Source: Microcystis aeruginosa Ma_SC_T_19800800_S464
Lineage (GTDB): Bacteria > Cyanobacteriota > Cyanobacteriia > Cyanobacteriales > Microcystaceae
Reading direction: 5' to 3'
DNA length: 43,017 nt
NCBI GenBank assembly: GCA_007095785.1
Contig: SFBL01000018.1
Coordinates: 1 to 43,017, forward strand
Below, in pieces: positions 31,158 through 39,760 of this stretch. The notes beneath the pieces are model-generated. The model saw nothing but the letters and a program-made list of their open reading frames with translations. It was not told the origin of the DNA and ran no database searches. The position numbers and the translations under genes are program-made. Within the stretch, counting starts at the first letter, position 1; each line of letters begins with the position of its first letter.

Positions 31158-33788
31158 TTAATCAATTGGGTTTACTTTACCGCAAATTGGTGTATTACTT
31201 AATGTTTGACCTAGTTGAGCAGCTACATCACACTTCAAAAGGTTATAGGTATTCCTTTCATAGTTAATCACTCCATCAACATCAATATTAATAGATTGCT
31301 CCTTTTTAAGTCTAGATTTAAGACTTTCTTGGTATTGTAAAATAGCTTTAACCCAAGCTTCTTTATCTGCTGGTTCAGTCATACGACTAAGGTAAATTCC
31401 AAATTCATTATTGGGATCAAGAACATTAATTACATTATATGAAGATGAAACAGAAAAAGCCTCATCTAATTCTTTTACTAAAGTTTCTAAACTAAATTTT
31501 GTCTTTTGTAGTTTATCAAACTCTTGGATTCCCTTTTTAATTGCTTCGTCTCTTGTCGGAGATGGGGATGGAGTTGGAGTTGGAGTTGGAGATTGCGTTG
31601 TTTTTTTAGCGGCAGTTTTAGCCGCTTTAACTTTGGAAAACCCTAGATTTTTACAATTGTCAGCAGTTTCTTTAGTTGCTTGCAGTTGCATATTTTGAAG
31701 TAGATTACATTTTAGAGTTTCATTGGTTTTTCCAGACTTATCAATAATACCGTCAATATCATCAGAATTAGATGGTGTAACTTTATATAATTGATAAGAC
31801 AATATAGATAAAATCCACTTTTCTTTATCTTTATTATCTTCTAGTTTATTTAGAGTCTTAAGCTCAAAAGATTTATTGGGATCGAGAATTTTTGAAATAG
31901 CTTCATCAATCTCATTCTTGTTAGGTTTAGAAGCATCTGCTCTAGTAGTATGTGTTAAGTCATTCTTAATTTGCTCTAATGATTTTTCGGTATTTGAAAA
32001 GTTTTTGATCGCTTTTTTAATAATCGGCGATTCTGAAGTATTTGATCCTCCGGGTAAACCGGGTACAGATAAATTAGCTAAATTCAATAATCTTTGAAAG
32101 AAAAATCCTCCTAAAGTGAATATAAGCAAAAAATAAATAATAGCAATAAAACAGCCAGATGCTCCACCTCTAAACACGGAAGATAGAAGAAATATTGCTG
32201 TTTCTTTTATTTCTCTAAATACTGGTTCATACCAAGGTATATCTCTTTTAACTTCAATACCAAAATTATAAACTTCATCCCCCTTCAATTTATGGCGTTT
32301 ATATACGTCACTAGGAATCTTTTCCTGGGCGAGATGATAAAAGAAAACGGTTAAACTATATCCTTTATACTGTTCCTGCGATGACACTTCTAGTTTATCA
32401 AATAGGCGAGCAAGATGGATGTATTTTTGAGTTGTTGGATCGGGATAAAAACGATGATTCCAAACTTTCCTTAAGTCATCTATAATTTCTTGCCAACGTG
32501 CATCATTTAACACATAAAATTCTTTTTCTTTTAAACCTTCTGTTTCCGTGCTTAGATAACCTGCTTTTTTCTTTAAATCTTGTTTCAATCCCACACTTGT
32601 GTAACTTTTATATGTTACTCCCCAGAGTCCGACTTCATCTAATAAGAGTTTAGCTGTAGCATCTATCAATTCTGGCTGCTTAATGATATGAAGAATAAGT
32701 ATATTAATACCTTGCTTAACTTGATTAAATATTAATGAGTTTCGCTGAGTAATAGCTTTTACAATTTCCCCTTGAAAACTCTGAGATATTGGATAATCAT
32801 CCTCCTGTTTTTTCATTATCCAAGCGACAAAATCTGGCAGCTTTTCAGGGCAAATTATGGCTTGTAGCGTCAAAAGACGTACTTTAAAGTCATCATAAAT
32901 TTGTTGCTCATAAGCATCTTTGGAGCCTTGTCCTTCAAATATGGAATTCCAAAAGGTTGTATAATCCTGTTGAATTTTAGGATTGTTCAAAGCATCTTCG
33001 ATAGGGGCTAAATTTTCTTGAAAGTTTCCTGTCCGGCAGGAATTCTTAATAGCAGTTCTGATTAGGGGTTCTTCGGGTATAGCCGGGGGAAGTTGAGGAA
33101 TACTGTTTATTGTGGCTCTTATGGTCTCCTCTGCTTTTTTACTGGCGGGATGAATGACTAAAAAGCGATTTGGTTTCTCTAAAGCCTCCACATTACAGGC
33201 CCAAGAAATCAATTTATTATATTTTGCTGGGTCAGTTTTAGAGGCAATTTTATGAATGATTAAAGCAGTATATGGTGGCTGTTTTTGAGTAATAATTATC
33301 GGTGTTTTTCCTTCCCAAATCCCATCCAACTCAGGCGGAATATAGTCATTAATTTGAGTCCCAGTATCGTCATATTCTGTAAACCAATCGACTTGTTTAT
33401 GATCGGAGGGGTTAAAAGTTGGCATTCCATTTTTCATGTACCAAGATACAAGATCAGGCAGCTTACCCCTTTCCTCACACAAGAAATAACGATAGAGAGA
33501 TGCACCCCGTCCCCGTTCATCCATCCCCCGTGTGACGACGGCAATGACTGACCAAGCCTCTCCATGATATTCCACTTCCCGTCCAATAATGGCGGGATTT
33601 TGGCTAGATGCGCCTTCAGAAACGGCAAATTCCCGATTTTTGATCGCTAACTGTACAGGTCTAGGAATTTCAGCAAGGGTTGAGTTCATGTACTCTCCCG
33701 AAAAACCCCGCGACCTCCACTCACCAGCACCGCCAGTGCCATCGACTAAAATACCCGTGCTAAATTCATGAATGTGAATAGTAGTCAT
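31158..33788 (-). CDS. GAP1-like GTPase-associated membrane protein
   Basis: The 876-residue protein sits directly downstream of the three GTPases. Its first 105 residues (GEWRSRGFSGEYMNSTLAEI ... DERGRGASLYRYFLCEE) fit the N-terminal domain of GTPase-associated protein 1 (GAP1), whose hallmark is a GR-x-GN/S-like strand before an aromatic. A helical middle follows to about 520, then one transmembrane helix (about 542-566). The C-terminal third holds two copies of a roughly 110-residue domain (about 590-712 and 749-870) joined by a Thr/Pro/Ser linker. AAGGA precedes ATG at 33788. The GAP1 assignment rests on remembered family pattern and on context. Confidence 0.6.
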   Translation of the reverse strand: MTTIHIHEFSTGILVDGTGGAGEWRSRGFSGEYMNSTLAEIPRPVQLAIKNREFAVSEGASSQNPAIIGREVEYHGEAWSVIAVVTRGMDERGRGASLYRYFLCEERGKLPDLVSWYMKNGMPTFNPSDHKQVDWFTEYDDTGTQINDYIPPELDGIWEGKTPIIITQKQPPYTALIIHKIASKTDPAKYNKLISWACNVEALEKPNRFLVIHPASKKAEETIRATINSIPQLPPAIPEEPLIRTAIKNSCRTGNFQENLAPIEDALNNPKIQQDYTTFWNSIFEGQGSKDAYEQQIYDDFKVRLLTLQAIICPEKLPDFVAWIMKKQEDDYPISQSFQGEIVKAITQRNSLIFNQVKQGINILILHIIKQPELIDATAKLLLDEVGLWGVTYKSYTSVGLKQDLKKKAGYLSTETEGLKEKEFYVLNDARWQEIIDDLRKVWNHRFYPDPTTQKYIHLARLFDKLEVSSQEQYKGYSLTVFFYHLAQEKIPSDVYKRHKLKGDEVYNFGIEVKRDIPWYEPVFREIKETAIFLLSSVFRGGASGCFIAIIYFLLIFTLGGFFFQRLLNLANLSVPGLPGGSNTSESPIIKKAIKNFSNTEKSLEQIKNDLTHTTRADASKPNKNEIDEAISKILDPNKSFELKTLNKLEDNKDKEKWILSILSYQLYKVTPSNSDDIDGIIDKSGKTNETLKCNLLQNMQLQATKETADNCKNLGFSKVKAAKTAAKKTTQSPTPTPTPSPSPTRDEAIKKGIQEFDKLQKTKFSLETLVKELDEAFSVSSSYNVINVLDPNNEFGIYLSRMTEPADKEAWVKAILQYQESLKSRLKKEQSINIDVDGVINYERNTYNLLKCDVAAQLGQTLSNTPICGKVNPID

Positions 33789-33792
33789 TGTT

Positions 33793-34707
33793 TTAATCCT
33801 TATCTAATTCTTTGTGATGTTGACCGGTACAAAGCCAGTAAATCGGGGAAACTAAACCAAAGGGTCGCCACCGCTTCGGATCGCGGATAATAGAAGTTGT
33901 TCCTTGGCGATCGCGTTGTTTTTCGATCGAGTTGGGTTCGGGATAATTTGTTCCCAACGTACCAAAGGCAGAAGTGGCAAAATAGTCCACTTCACCTCCT
34001 CCCCTATCTACCCAGTTTTCTAATTTATTTTGCATCAGAGGAAAGCGTCTTTGTGTCAATTTTCTCGGTTCATGACGACTCACCCACAGTTGACTCAGTT
34101 CGCACTTACTAACCGCAAAAGCAACGCGGCGCTGTTTGGGATTAATATCCACCCTGTCTAAAGCTGCTAAAAACTTTTCTAGTCCAATAGCATAGTCTTT
34201 ATCTTTGCGGTGAGAGGTTCCATCCACTAACAATAAAAGACCTGTAGCCACCACACAGTCTTCGAGATAGTCAACTAAGCGCGGATCGCCGGTTTTGTTA
34301 ATGAGATCCCGAAGAAACTCGCCGGAATAATCTTTACAGTTAACATTGAGACGTATTGCGCTAGAAGATAGGCCTCTTTGCAGATTTTTCAAAGAAAATT
34401 GTTCTTTGAGAACAATACTTAATCCATAATCTTTGACTTCATCAACGGTGGCTTCTAGGGGAGTTGGTTCTAATTCTAGTCCCTGTTCCAAGATGTTCTG
34501 TGCCATGTTCATCAGTTGTGCGCTGGCTTCTTGGTTCCCCACTGGAGTCACCGATTGAACTGGACTATCGGCCTTAGCATTTGGCCAATAGGCGAGGGAA
34601 GCCATATAGGCGGTTTTACCAGCACTGAGATCGCCAATAACCCGTATTTCGGCATTGGCATCTTTTAATTCAGGAGCTTTTGGTTTTAACCAGTCAAACG
34701 CTTTCAT
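33793..34707 (-). CDS. Double-GTPase-type P-loop protein (second of pair)
   Basis: A 304-residue P-loop protein. The Walker A motif is GDLSAGKT (25-32), the switch II motif is DYSG (126-129), and the place of the base-specificity motif is taken by SKCE (200-203), giving the pattern seen in DO-GTPase1 proteins. It is a clear paralogue of the next gene: both share the order P-loop, D-Y-x-G-E and A-x-x-x-SKCE-x-x-x-x-W. ATG at 34707 lies inside the end of the upstream gene (14-bp overlap), typical of translational coupling. The GAP1-like gene follows 4 bp after its stop. Confidence 0.8.
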   Translation of the reverse strand: MKAFDWLKPKAPELKDANAEIRVIGDLSAGKTAYMASLAYWPNAKADSPVQSVTPVGNQEASAQLMNMAQNILEQGLELEPTPLEATVDEVKDYGLSIVLKEQFSLKNLQRGLSSSAIRLNVNCKDYSGEFLRDLINKTGDPRLVDYLEDCVVATGLLLLVDGTSHRKDKDYAIGLEKFLAALDRVDINPKQRRVAFAVSKCELSQLWVSRHEPRKLTQRRFPLMQNKLENWVDRGGGEVDYFATSAFGTLGTNYPEPNSIEKQRDRQGTTSIIRDPKRWRPFGLVSPIYWLCTGQHHKELDKD

Positions 34708-35539
34708 TTTTGGCTCTTTGATTTGGTTTTTTACTGAGCCAATAGAGAGGTTCAATTAGATTATAAGGTTGCCATGAGTTTGGTTGTCTAATCACCGAAG
34801 CCGGTTCTTCTCCTTTCATCCGATCTTCTCGGTTAGGACGGGGATTATCTCTGCCTAAAACGCCAAAGGTAGAAAGGGCAAAAAAACGCAGATTTTGGGG
34901 AATAACTTTTGCTCGCAAGGTTTTAGTAGTCTCTCGTAAATGGACGGCGAACAAATCAATTTCTGGGTCAAGCCTACCGGGCCAAATTTCTCCTCTTTCA
35001 CATTTACTCATAACTATTGCTAACTTCAAATTCTGAGAACGACCCCGCTCATCCATTAATTTAAGGAATTGTTTCATGATTCTGTTATAAAAGTTATCAG
35101 TTCCGGGTTCCCATCCTGTTAGCATAATTAGACAGCCGATGACATCGGTAAAACATTCATTAATAAAATCTTCATGGATAGGCTTTCTTGCACTGGGACT
35201 GGCAATTGCCTCAAAGACTTCTCCGGGATAATCTCTAGCGGTTAATTGAAAAGTCTCCGTGGAACTATACCAATAGGGTTTGGCTGTGATACCAAAGGAA
35301 TAAAAGGGTAAGTCATCTACTGACTCAATCTCTTGTCCGATGACAGTTCTATCTAGATCGGCCGCCTGTTTGAGAATATTTTCAGCTTTTTCTGCAAGTA
35401 TTCTTGTGGCAGGATTTTGGGGGTTGACAGTAAATAGTTTTTTGCCTTGTTTGTGTTCTTTGAAGTAGGATAAAGCCGCTAAATAGGTGGTTTTTCCTGC
35501 TGCTGTCGGTCCAATTACAACAATATTTCCACTGGTCAT
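34694..35539 (-). CDS. Double-GTPase-type P-loop protein (first of pair)
   Basis: A 281-residue paralogue of the preceding entry. Walker A is GPTAAGKT (10-17), switch II DYPG (103-106) followed by EVFEAI, and SKCE (178-181) stands where Ras-like GTPases have NKxD. Both paralogues end in a shared segment, near SIIRDPKRWRPFGLVSPIYW in one and SVIRQPNSWQPYNLIEPLYW in the other, which shows common origin. The two products probably form a heterodimer. It lies 19 bp downstream of the third GTPase gene. Confidence 0.82.
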   Translation of the reverse strand: MTSGNIVVIGPTAAGKTTYLAALSYFKEHKQGKKLFTVNPQNPATRILAEKAENILKQAADLDRTVIGQEIESVDDLPFYSFGITAKPYWYSSTETFQLTARDYPGEVFEAIASPSARKPIHEDFINECFTDVIGCLIMLTGWEPGTDNFYNRIMKQFLKLMDERGRSQNLKLAIVMSKCERGEIWPGRLDPEIDLFAVHLRETTKTLRAKVIPQNLRFFALSTFGVLGRDNPRPNREDRMKGEEPASVIRQPNSWQPYNLIEPLYWLSKKPNQRAKNESV

Positions 35540-35558
35540 TTTTACTCCTATTTTAACT

Positions 35559-36317
35559 TTACTTTGCGAGATGACTGCCCAAATAAATCCAGGGTAGTTC
35601 TAATAATTTTCGATTATATATGCTCGTAATGAAACATCTAATTGTTAACCCTTGAATACTACGGTTAAGTTGATTGATTTGAGGGTGAATCGGTCGAAAA
35701 TAACGCTGAAAAACATAGTTATCTCTCTCTTGCCATGTTATGGGTTGGAAATCAGGATTAAAAGCGAGTTTTCTGGCTTCTTCTTCGAGATCGATTGGGA
35801 GTAAATCGGCTTTATTTAAACAGAGGAGAAGATGTCGAATTTTCGGACAATCTTGCTGGAAAAATTCAAGCCAACGGTCAAAACGATTACACCATTGTTT
35901 TGTGGTGATAAAGTCATCTTTGTTGACTTGACCGGTCGGTTTAATGATGTCCCGATAGGGCGGTAAAATCAACATAATTCCTTCAGCTTTTCTGATCGTT
36001 TCGAGAAATCCTTTCCATTCATCGGGTTGTTTGTCTTGCCAAGATTTTCGCCAGATTTCACCGGGGGTGTCCAACCAATCCAAGGCAATCATTTTCTCTC
36101 CTGTGGGAAGGGTGACATTAACTTCTATGTACTGCTCATAAATTGCTTGCTTATCATCTGTTGCTCTAGTTTTGCCCTGTTCTGGAAGATATAAAATGCC
36201 TTTGAGATACTGATAATCGGGATAAGTAACTTTGACATAATTTCCCCTGGGGTTAGCTAATTCCAAGACTAGGTGAGTTTTACCTGTTTCGCGATCGCCA
36301 ATATAAATAACTCCCAA
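35559..36317 (-). CDS. Third small GTPase-like protein
   Basis: A 252-residue P-loop GTPase of a different subtype from the pair. Walker A is GDRETGKT, switch II LDTPGEIW, and the guanine-specificity motif LNKADLL is intact, so guanine binding is likely. The promoter-proximal gene of the operon. TTG at 36317 is the better start: AGGAGG ends 8 nt before it, whereas GTG at 36326 begins at the last base of that ribosome binding site. Confidence 0.82.
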   Translation of the reverse strand: MGVIYIGDRETGKTHLVLELANPRGNYVKVTYPDYQYLKGILYLPEQGKTRATDDKQAIYEQYIEVNVTLPTGEKMIALDWLDTPGEIWRKSWQDKQPDEWKGFLETIRKAEGIMLILPPYRDIIKPTGQVNKDDFITTKQWCNRFDRWLEFFQQDCPKIRHLLLCLNKADLLPIDLEEEARKLAFNPDFQPITWQERDNYVFQRYFRPIHPQINQLNRSIQGLTIRCFITSIYNRKLLELPWIYLGSHLAK

Positions 36318-36325
36318 GCACTCCA

Positions 36326-36331
36326 CCTCCT
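36326..36331 (-). promoter_or_regulatory. Ribosome binding site that fixes the GTPase start
   Basis: On the minus strand a perfect AGGAGG is followed by eight bases and then TTG at 36317. The alternative GTG at 36326 overlaps this site and would have no spacing. Confidence 0.6.
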
Positions 36332-36646
36332 GATCAATGAGTCCTGATTGATAGCAACCAAACAGCGATCGTGTTTAGTTCCGGTTTTACATTACTTTCT
36401 CGTAGCGATGGCTGCTTTTTATGCAAAATTTGGGTTTATCTTAACATAAATTTACATTCTCGATAGTACCCCGCGCCACATCCACTCTGGCTGCGATACC
36501 GAAGGCAGTCCGGGAGCGAGATCGCAATTCCCTCGACAATTCCTCACAAAAAAGAATTTTAATTATCGGTTTTTGCATAAAATGCCAGTAACCTGACGAG
36601 TAGATGAAAGGGGTAGTGATCTAGAAAATGCAAGGAGAGTTCTCCG
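36332..36646. other. Divergent promoter region of the conflict island
   Basis: The 315-bp gap separates the leftward GTPase operon from the rightward sigma-like gene, so promoters of both should lie here. The middle is GC-richer than its flanks (CCCGCGCCACATCCACTCTG and following). AAGGAGAG precedes the sigma-like ATG at 36647. I see no strong consensus promoter, operator palindrome or RNA gene. Confidence 0.45.
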
Positions 36647-37354
36647 ATGAGTAACCCAGACAGCAAACTTAAGCTTCTTGAAGAAATAGCACTTTTGGCT
36701 AAAAGCTCCCCTGCAAACAGCAAGGAGAGACAAAAATGGCTAACAAAACTAACCAATGAGATTCAAAACTCTAATAAAGTGTACTGTAAAAATATCTATA
36801 ATTTTCCTAAGTCTGTCTATCAGGATATTTTTCACGAAGCTCTACAGCAGACTTTTTTAGAGATTTTTGAAAAAATTGATCTGTACGACCCAAGTAAAGG
36901 TAATGTCTTGGCATGGGTAAGTTTTTTGCTCGATAAGCGATTTATCGATGCTGTCAGGGAACATTTAAAACTGCGACATAGACAAAATAACGGCAAACGA
37001 GTCAGAATTTATGAGCAATCTTTGGATGTTCCTCTCCAGTCGGAGCAATCAAGCTGGACTAATGCCTCAGATATTTCCTTGCTTGATATAATCCAGCAAC
37101 CTGAATCTATGTCCCCCCAAAAAGATTGGGAGAGATTATGGGATTTTATCCAAAAAGACCCTAGAGATTGTTTTCGACAGACTCACATAGAAAAGCATCC
37201 GGAGGCTAATTTTCAAGCAATCTGTATAAGGCGATTTAATGGACAATCTTGGAAGGAAATGTCAACAGAATGGGGAATTTCCTTAGCAACTTTAAGCAGC
37301 TTTTATCAACGCAGCGTTGATAAATTGCAACCAATTTTTCAAGAATATTTTTAG
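36647..37354 (+). CDS. Sigma-70-family-like factor
   Basis: A 235-residue protein with two sigma-like regions. Residues 55-110 (EALQQTFLEIFEKIDLYDPS, NVLAWVSFLLDKRFIDAV) match sigma region 2. Residues 187-228 (ANFQAICIRRFNGQSWKEMS, then EWGISLATLSSFYQRSVDKL) form a sigma region 4 helix-turn-helix. The size and pattern fit a cyanobacterial sigma-like family that pairs with DUF1822, whose gene is 18 bp downstream. It diverges from the GTPase operon and could control it or its own operon; that is inference. Confidence 0.8.
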   Translation: MSNPDSKLKLLEEIALLAKSSPANSKERQKWLTKLTNEIQNSNKVYCKNIYNFPKSVYQDIFHEALQQTFLEIFEKIDLYDPSKGNVLAWVSFLLDKRFIDAVREHLKLRHRQNNGKRVRIYEQSLDVPLQSEQSSWTNASDISLLDIIQQPESMSPQKDWERLWDFIQKDPRDCFRQTHIEKHPEANFQAICIRRFNGQSWKEMSTEWGISLATLSSFYQRSVDKLQPIFQEYF

Positions 37355-37372
37355 AAATAGGAGACAAAAACC

Positions 37373-38287
37373 ATGATGCCACTAGCTGAACGTTTAACTT
37401 TTACAGTCCCCTTGAGCGGTGCTGATTTTAAATTAGCTCAAAAGTTTAGTAGCGAGCAGAAAAATTCCGATAAAAGTCAACAGGTTTTTCTAAATACTTT
37501 AGCCGTGCTTGCTGTTAACTTTTACTGCCAGTGTTTGAAAGTAGAAACAAATTTAGAGGAAAGCACTATTGGGCATTATAATCAGCGAATTTTAATGGAT
37601 AGTGCTGATTTAAAGATCGATGTTCTCGGTAAATTAGAATGTCGTCCAGTTTTGCCAAATGAAAATATCTGTTATGTCCCGTCCGAGGTATGGTCAGATA
37701 GAGTGGGTTATGTGGTGGTAGAAATTGATGAAGAAGCGAAGAAAGCTATTTTAGTTGGATTTGTCGAGCAGATAGAAACTGACGAATTACTATTAGCTCA
37801 ATTACCGGATATTGACAATTTAGTTGATTTACTTCTTCTGGCTAAAAACAAACAATTTCTCGAAAGAATTTTTGCCAAGAATTGGGATGAGCATGAATCA
37901 GCAAAAATTCTTAATGCTAAACAGCAAAATTTTGTTTGCCTAGATGATCCCGCTTTACCTACAATTGATAAATCTATCACCTCTCCTCTCTATAAGGCTA
38001 AATACATTACTCTGAGAAGACGGACATTTATCCTATTCGTCAGGATAACCCCTGAAAAAGAAGGAAAGTTTCAACTTCTCGTGGAAGTTCAATCCTATAG
38101 AGGGGAAAGAATTCCATCTGATTTGAATTTGAAGCTACTATCTTTATCCGATCAAACTTTGAAGGCAAATCTGACAAAAGGAGGTGATTATATCTCTTTG
38201 GAATATACCCTTCAATTGGGAGAGAGTTTTCAAATACAAGTGAAGCGAGCAGAGGAAATTCACACAGAACAATTTTCTTTTGACTAA
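37373..38287 (+). CDS. DUF1822-family protein
   Basis: A 304-residue cyanobacterial protein. The start RLTFTVPLSGADFKLAQKFS and the middle CYVPSEVWSDRVGYVVVEID followed by AILVGFVEQI are the DUF1822 signature. A C-terminal beta-rich segment (TLRRRTFILFVRITPEKEGK and following) resembles an immunoglobulin-like strand set. Function is unknown, but the pair with the sigma-like gene is a recurrent cyanobacterial arrangement, often beside CHAT or CHASE2 proteins; a CHAT gene is indeed nearby. AGGAG precedes ATG at 37373, and ATG at 37376 is equally possible. Confidence 0.82.
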   Translation: MMPLAERLTFTVPLSGADFKLAQKFSSEQKNSDKSQQVFLNTLAVLAVNFYCQCLKVETNLEESTIGHYNQRILMDSADLKIDVLGKLECRPVLPNENICYVPSEVWSDRVGYVVVEIDEEAKKAILVGFVEQIETDELLLAQLPDIDNLVDLLLLAKNKQFLERIFAKNWDEHESAKILNAKQQNFVCLDDPALPTIDKSITSPLYKAKYITLRRRTFILFVRITPEKEGKFQLLVEVQSYRGERIPSDLNLKLLSLSDQTLKANLTKGGDYISLEYTLQLGESFQIQVKRAEEIHTEQFSFD

Positions 38288-38305
38288 ACCCTATTTTAAC
38301 GGGAT

Positions 38306-38342
38306 AATTTATCTAAATTTCTGATTAAAATTTAGATAAATT
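38306..38342 (+). terminator. Perfect AT-rich hairpin after DUF1822
   Basis: AATTTATCTAAATTT (38306-38320) and AAATTTAGATAAATT (38328-38342) form a perfect 15-bp stem with a 7-base loop. It separates the sigma-DUF1822 pair from the next genes. Being AT-rich and without a T-run, it may be an attenuator, processing site or protein-binding palindrome instead. Confidence 0.5.
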
Positions 38343-38380
38343 GTTAAAAATTTTATCTTATATCTCTTCTCAAGTAAGCT

Positions 38381-39247
38381 ATGTCAAACCAAAAAGATTT
38401 GTCGGATATTCGCAATTATCTCTACGATCAAGCTGAAGTGAGATGGTGGTACAGCTTGTTGTTATCTTTATGCGCTCAAGTTTTAGCATTAATTGCGACA
38501 GTCAACAATAAATTGTGGCTTTTAGCTATTGCCGGTTTTCTTGCTTTAATCACTCCAATAGCAGTAGCATGGTTGCGAGAATGGGCTAATAACTTGACAC
38601 AAAAAGCTGATAAATGTAGAAGAATGATTTTATATGCTGATAGTTTAGGAGAAGATATTCCGAGCCATGAGTTAGCTATGGTTAGAGCTTGGACAACGGG
38701 AATTCAATTACAACAAGCTCCTTTTACTTATCCTTATTATTCATCTTCTCTATCTAATAGTCCACAAAGATTAATGGATATTACAACAGAATCTGCTTAC
38801 TTTACTGAGTTTTTAGCAACAAAAGTGGTCAATTATTTACTGGTATTTTTAGTTATTTCAATTTCAATTTTATCAGGAATTATTTATTTTGCAGACTTTG
38901 CAACTTCTCCGGCTACAATCAGCCAAGAAAATCAAGATATGACTGTGGTAAAGTGGGCAGTTAAGGCAGCATTAACAGCTATTTCTTTTATCCTATCTGG
39001 GGATATATTACTGCTTTGGAAAAAGTATTCAGATCTGAAATTATCTGCTCAAAATACTTTTCAAAAATGCGCCGATCTTCGTTACGATAAATCCTTATCT
39101 ACTTCTGAAGCTATGCAGGTTGTTGAGGACTATCATCTAGCGTTGATTCAGAGTCCACCGATTCCTCTAAAACTTTACCTAACTTACAGAGATCCCTTAA
39201 ACCAATCTTATCAAGATAGTCATTCAATTGGCTCTAATCGACCCTAG
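38381..39247 (+). CDS. Four-helix membrane protein, S-4TM-like
   Basis: A 288-residue protein with two pairs of transmembrane helices: about 24-42 and 45-66, then about 150-170 and 192-213. The regions between and after are cytoplasmic and helical. This resembles the S-4TM family, predicted pore-forming effectors paired with nucleotide-generating or nucleotidyltransferase proteins in conflict systems. The gene is followed by a DUF6932 nucleotidyltransferase-like protein 51 bp on. The family assignment is from topology and gene context only; the N-terminal segment differs from typical S-4TM sequences. Confidence 0.5.
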   Translation: MSNQKDLSDIRNYLYDQAEVRWWYSLLLSLCAQVLALIATVNNKLWLLAIAGFLALITPIAVAWLREWANNLTQKADKCRRMILYADSLGEDIPSHELAMVRAWTTGIQLQQAPFTYPYYSSSLSNSPQRLMDITTESAYFTEFLATKVVNYLLVFLVISISILSGIIYFADFATSPATISQENQDMTVVKWAVKAALTAISFILSGDILLLWKKYSDLKLSAQNTFQKCADLRYDKSLSTSEAMQVVEDYHLALIQSPPIPLKLYLTYRDPLNQSYQDSHSIGSNRP

Positions 39248-39298
39248 TTTTTATTGGGCAATGCCTAGCTTGCTTATAAATTATCTAATATTAAAAAC

Positions 39299-39760
39299 AT
39301 GGGAATTCCTCCTTTTAATAAACACGGCTTTTTGCCGCCGGGAGAACATAAATTAGATAGCTGGAAAGAGCTTGTAGAAAGATTTGGAACAACTCGAAGA
39401 AGACAACGTCTTCTAGTCGGACTAAAAAAAGTATTGCTAAATCTTCAACAAGCAGGTTGCCAAAAAGTCTATCTTGATGGTAGTTTTGTGACTAAAAAGC
39501 GAAAACCCAATGATTATGATGGTTTTTGGGAAAGCGAGAAAGTAAATCCAGAAAAGCTTGATAGTATCCTGCTGGATACTTCCTTAGAAGGATGTGGAGA
39601 GCAAAAGAAAAAGTATGGAGGAGAATTATTAACCGCAGATACGAGAGCCGTAAATGGTCAAACGATTTATGGTTATTATACAATAGATATAGAAAGAGGA
39701 ATTACTAAAGGTATTGTTTGCGTTGAGTTACAGTTAGTGGATTTACAGCTATGGTTTTGA
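39299..39760 (+). CDS. DUF6932-family nucleotidyltransferase-like protein
   Basis: A 153-residue protein matching DUF6932: GIPPFNKHGFLPPGEHKLDS at the start, ELVERFGTTRRRQRLLVGLK, the core VYLDGSFVTKKRKPNDYDGF, and EQKKKYGGELL later. The GSF...DYD pattern is the G-S/D-x-D metal site of nucleotidyltransferases of the MNT kind. The family usually pairs with a small antitoxin-like protein beginning NERxYRITxAQ. That partner follows here with a 10-bp overlap, but in altered form. It probably adds a nucleotide to a target or toxin; no direct evidence shows which. Confidence 0.75.
   Translation: MGIPPFNKHGFLPPGEHKLDSWKELVERFGTTRRRQRLLVGLKKVLLNLQQAGCQKVYLDGSFVTKKRKPNDYDGFWESEKVNPEKLDSILLDTSLEGCGEQKKKYGGELLTADTRAVNGQTIYGYYTIDIERGITKGIVCVELQLVDLQLWF

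Noticed and set aside
31411-31698. Gly/Val-rich + strand frame
   Set aside because: It mirrors the Thr/Pro/Ser linker of the GAP1-like gene on the other strand.
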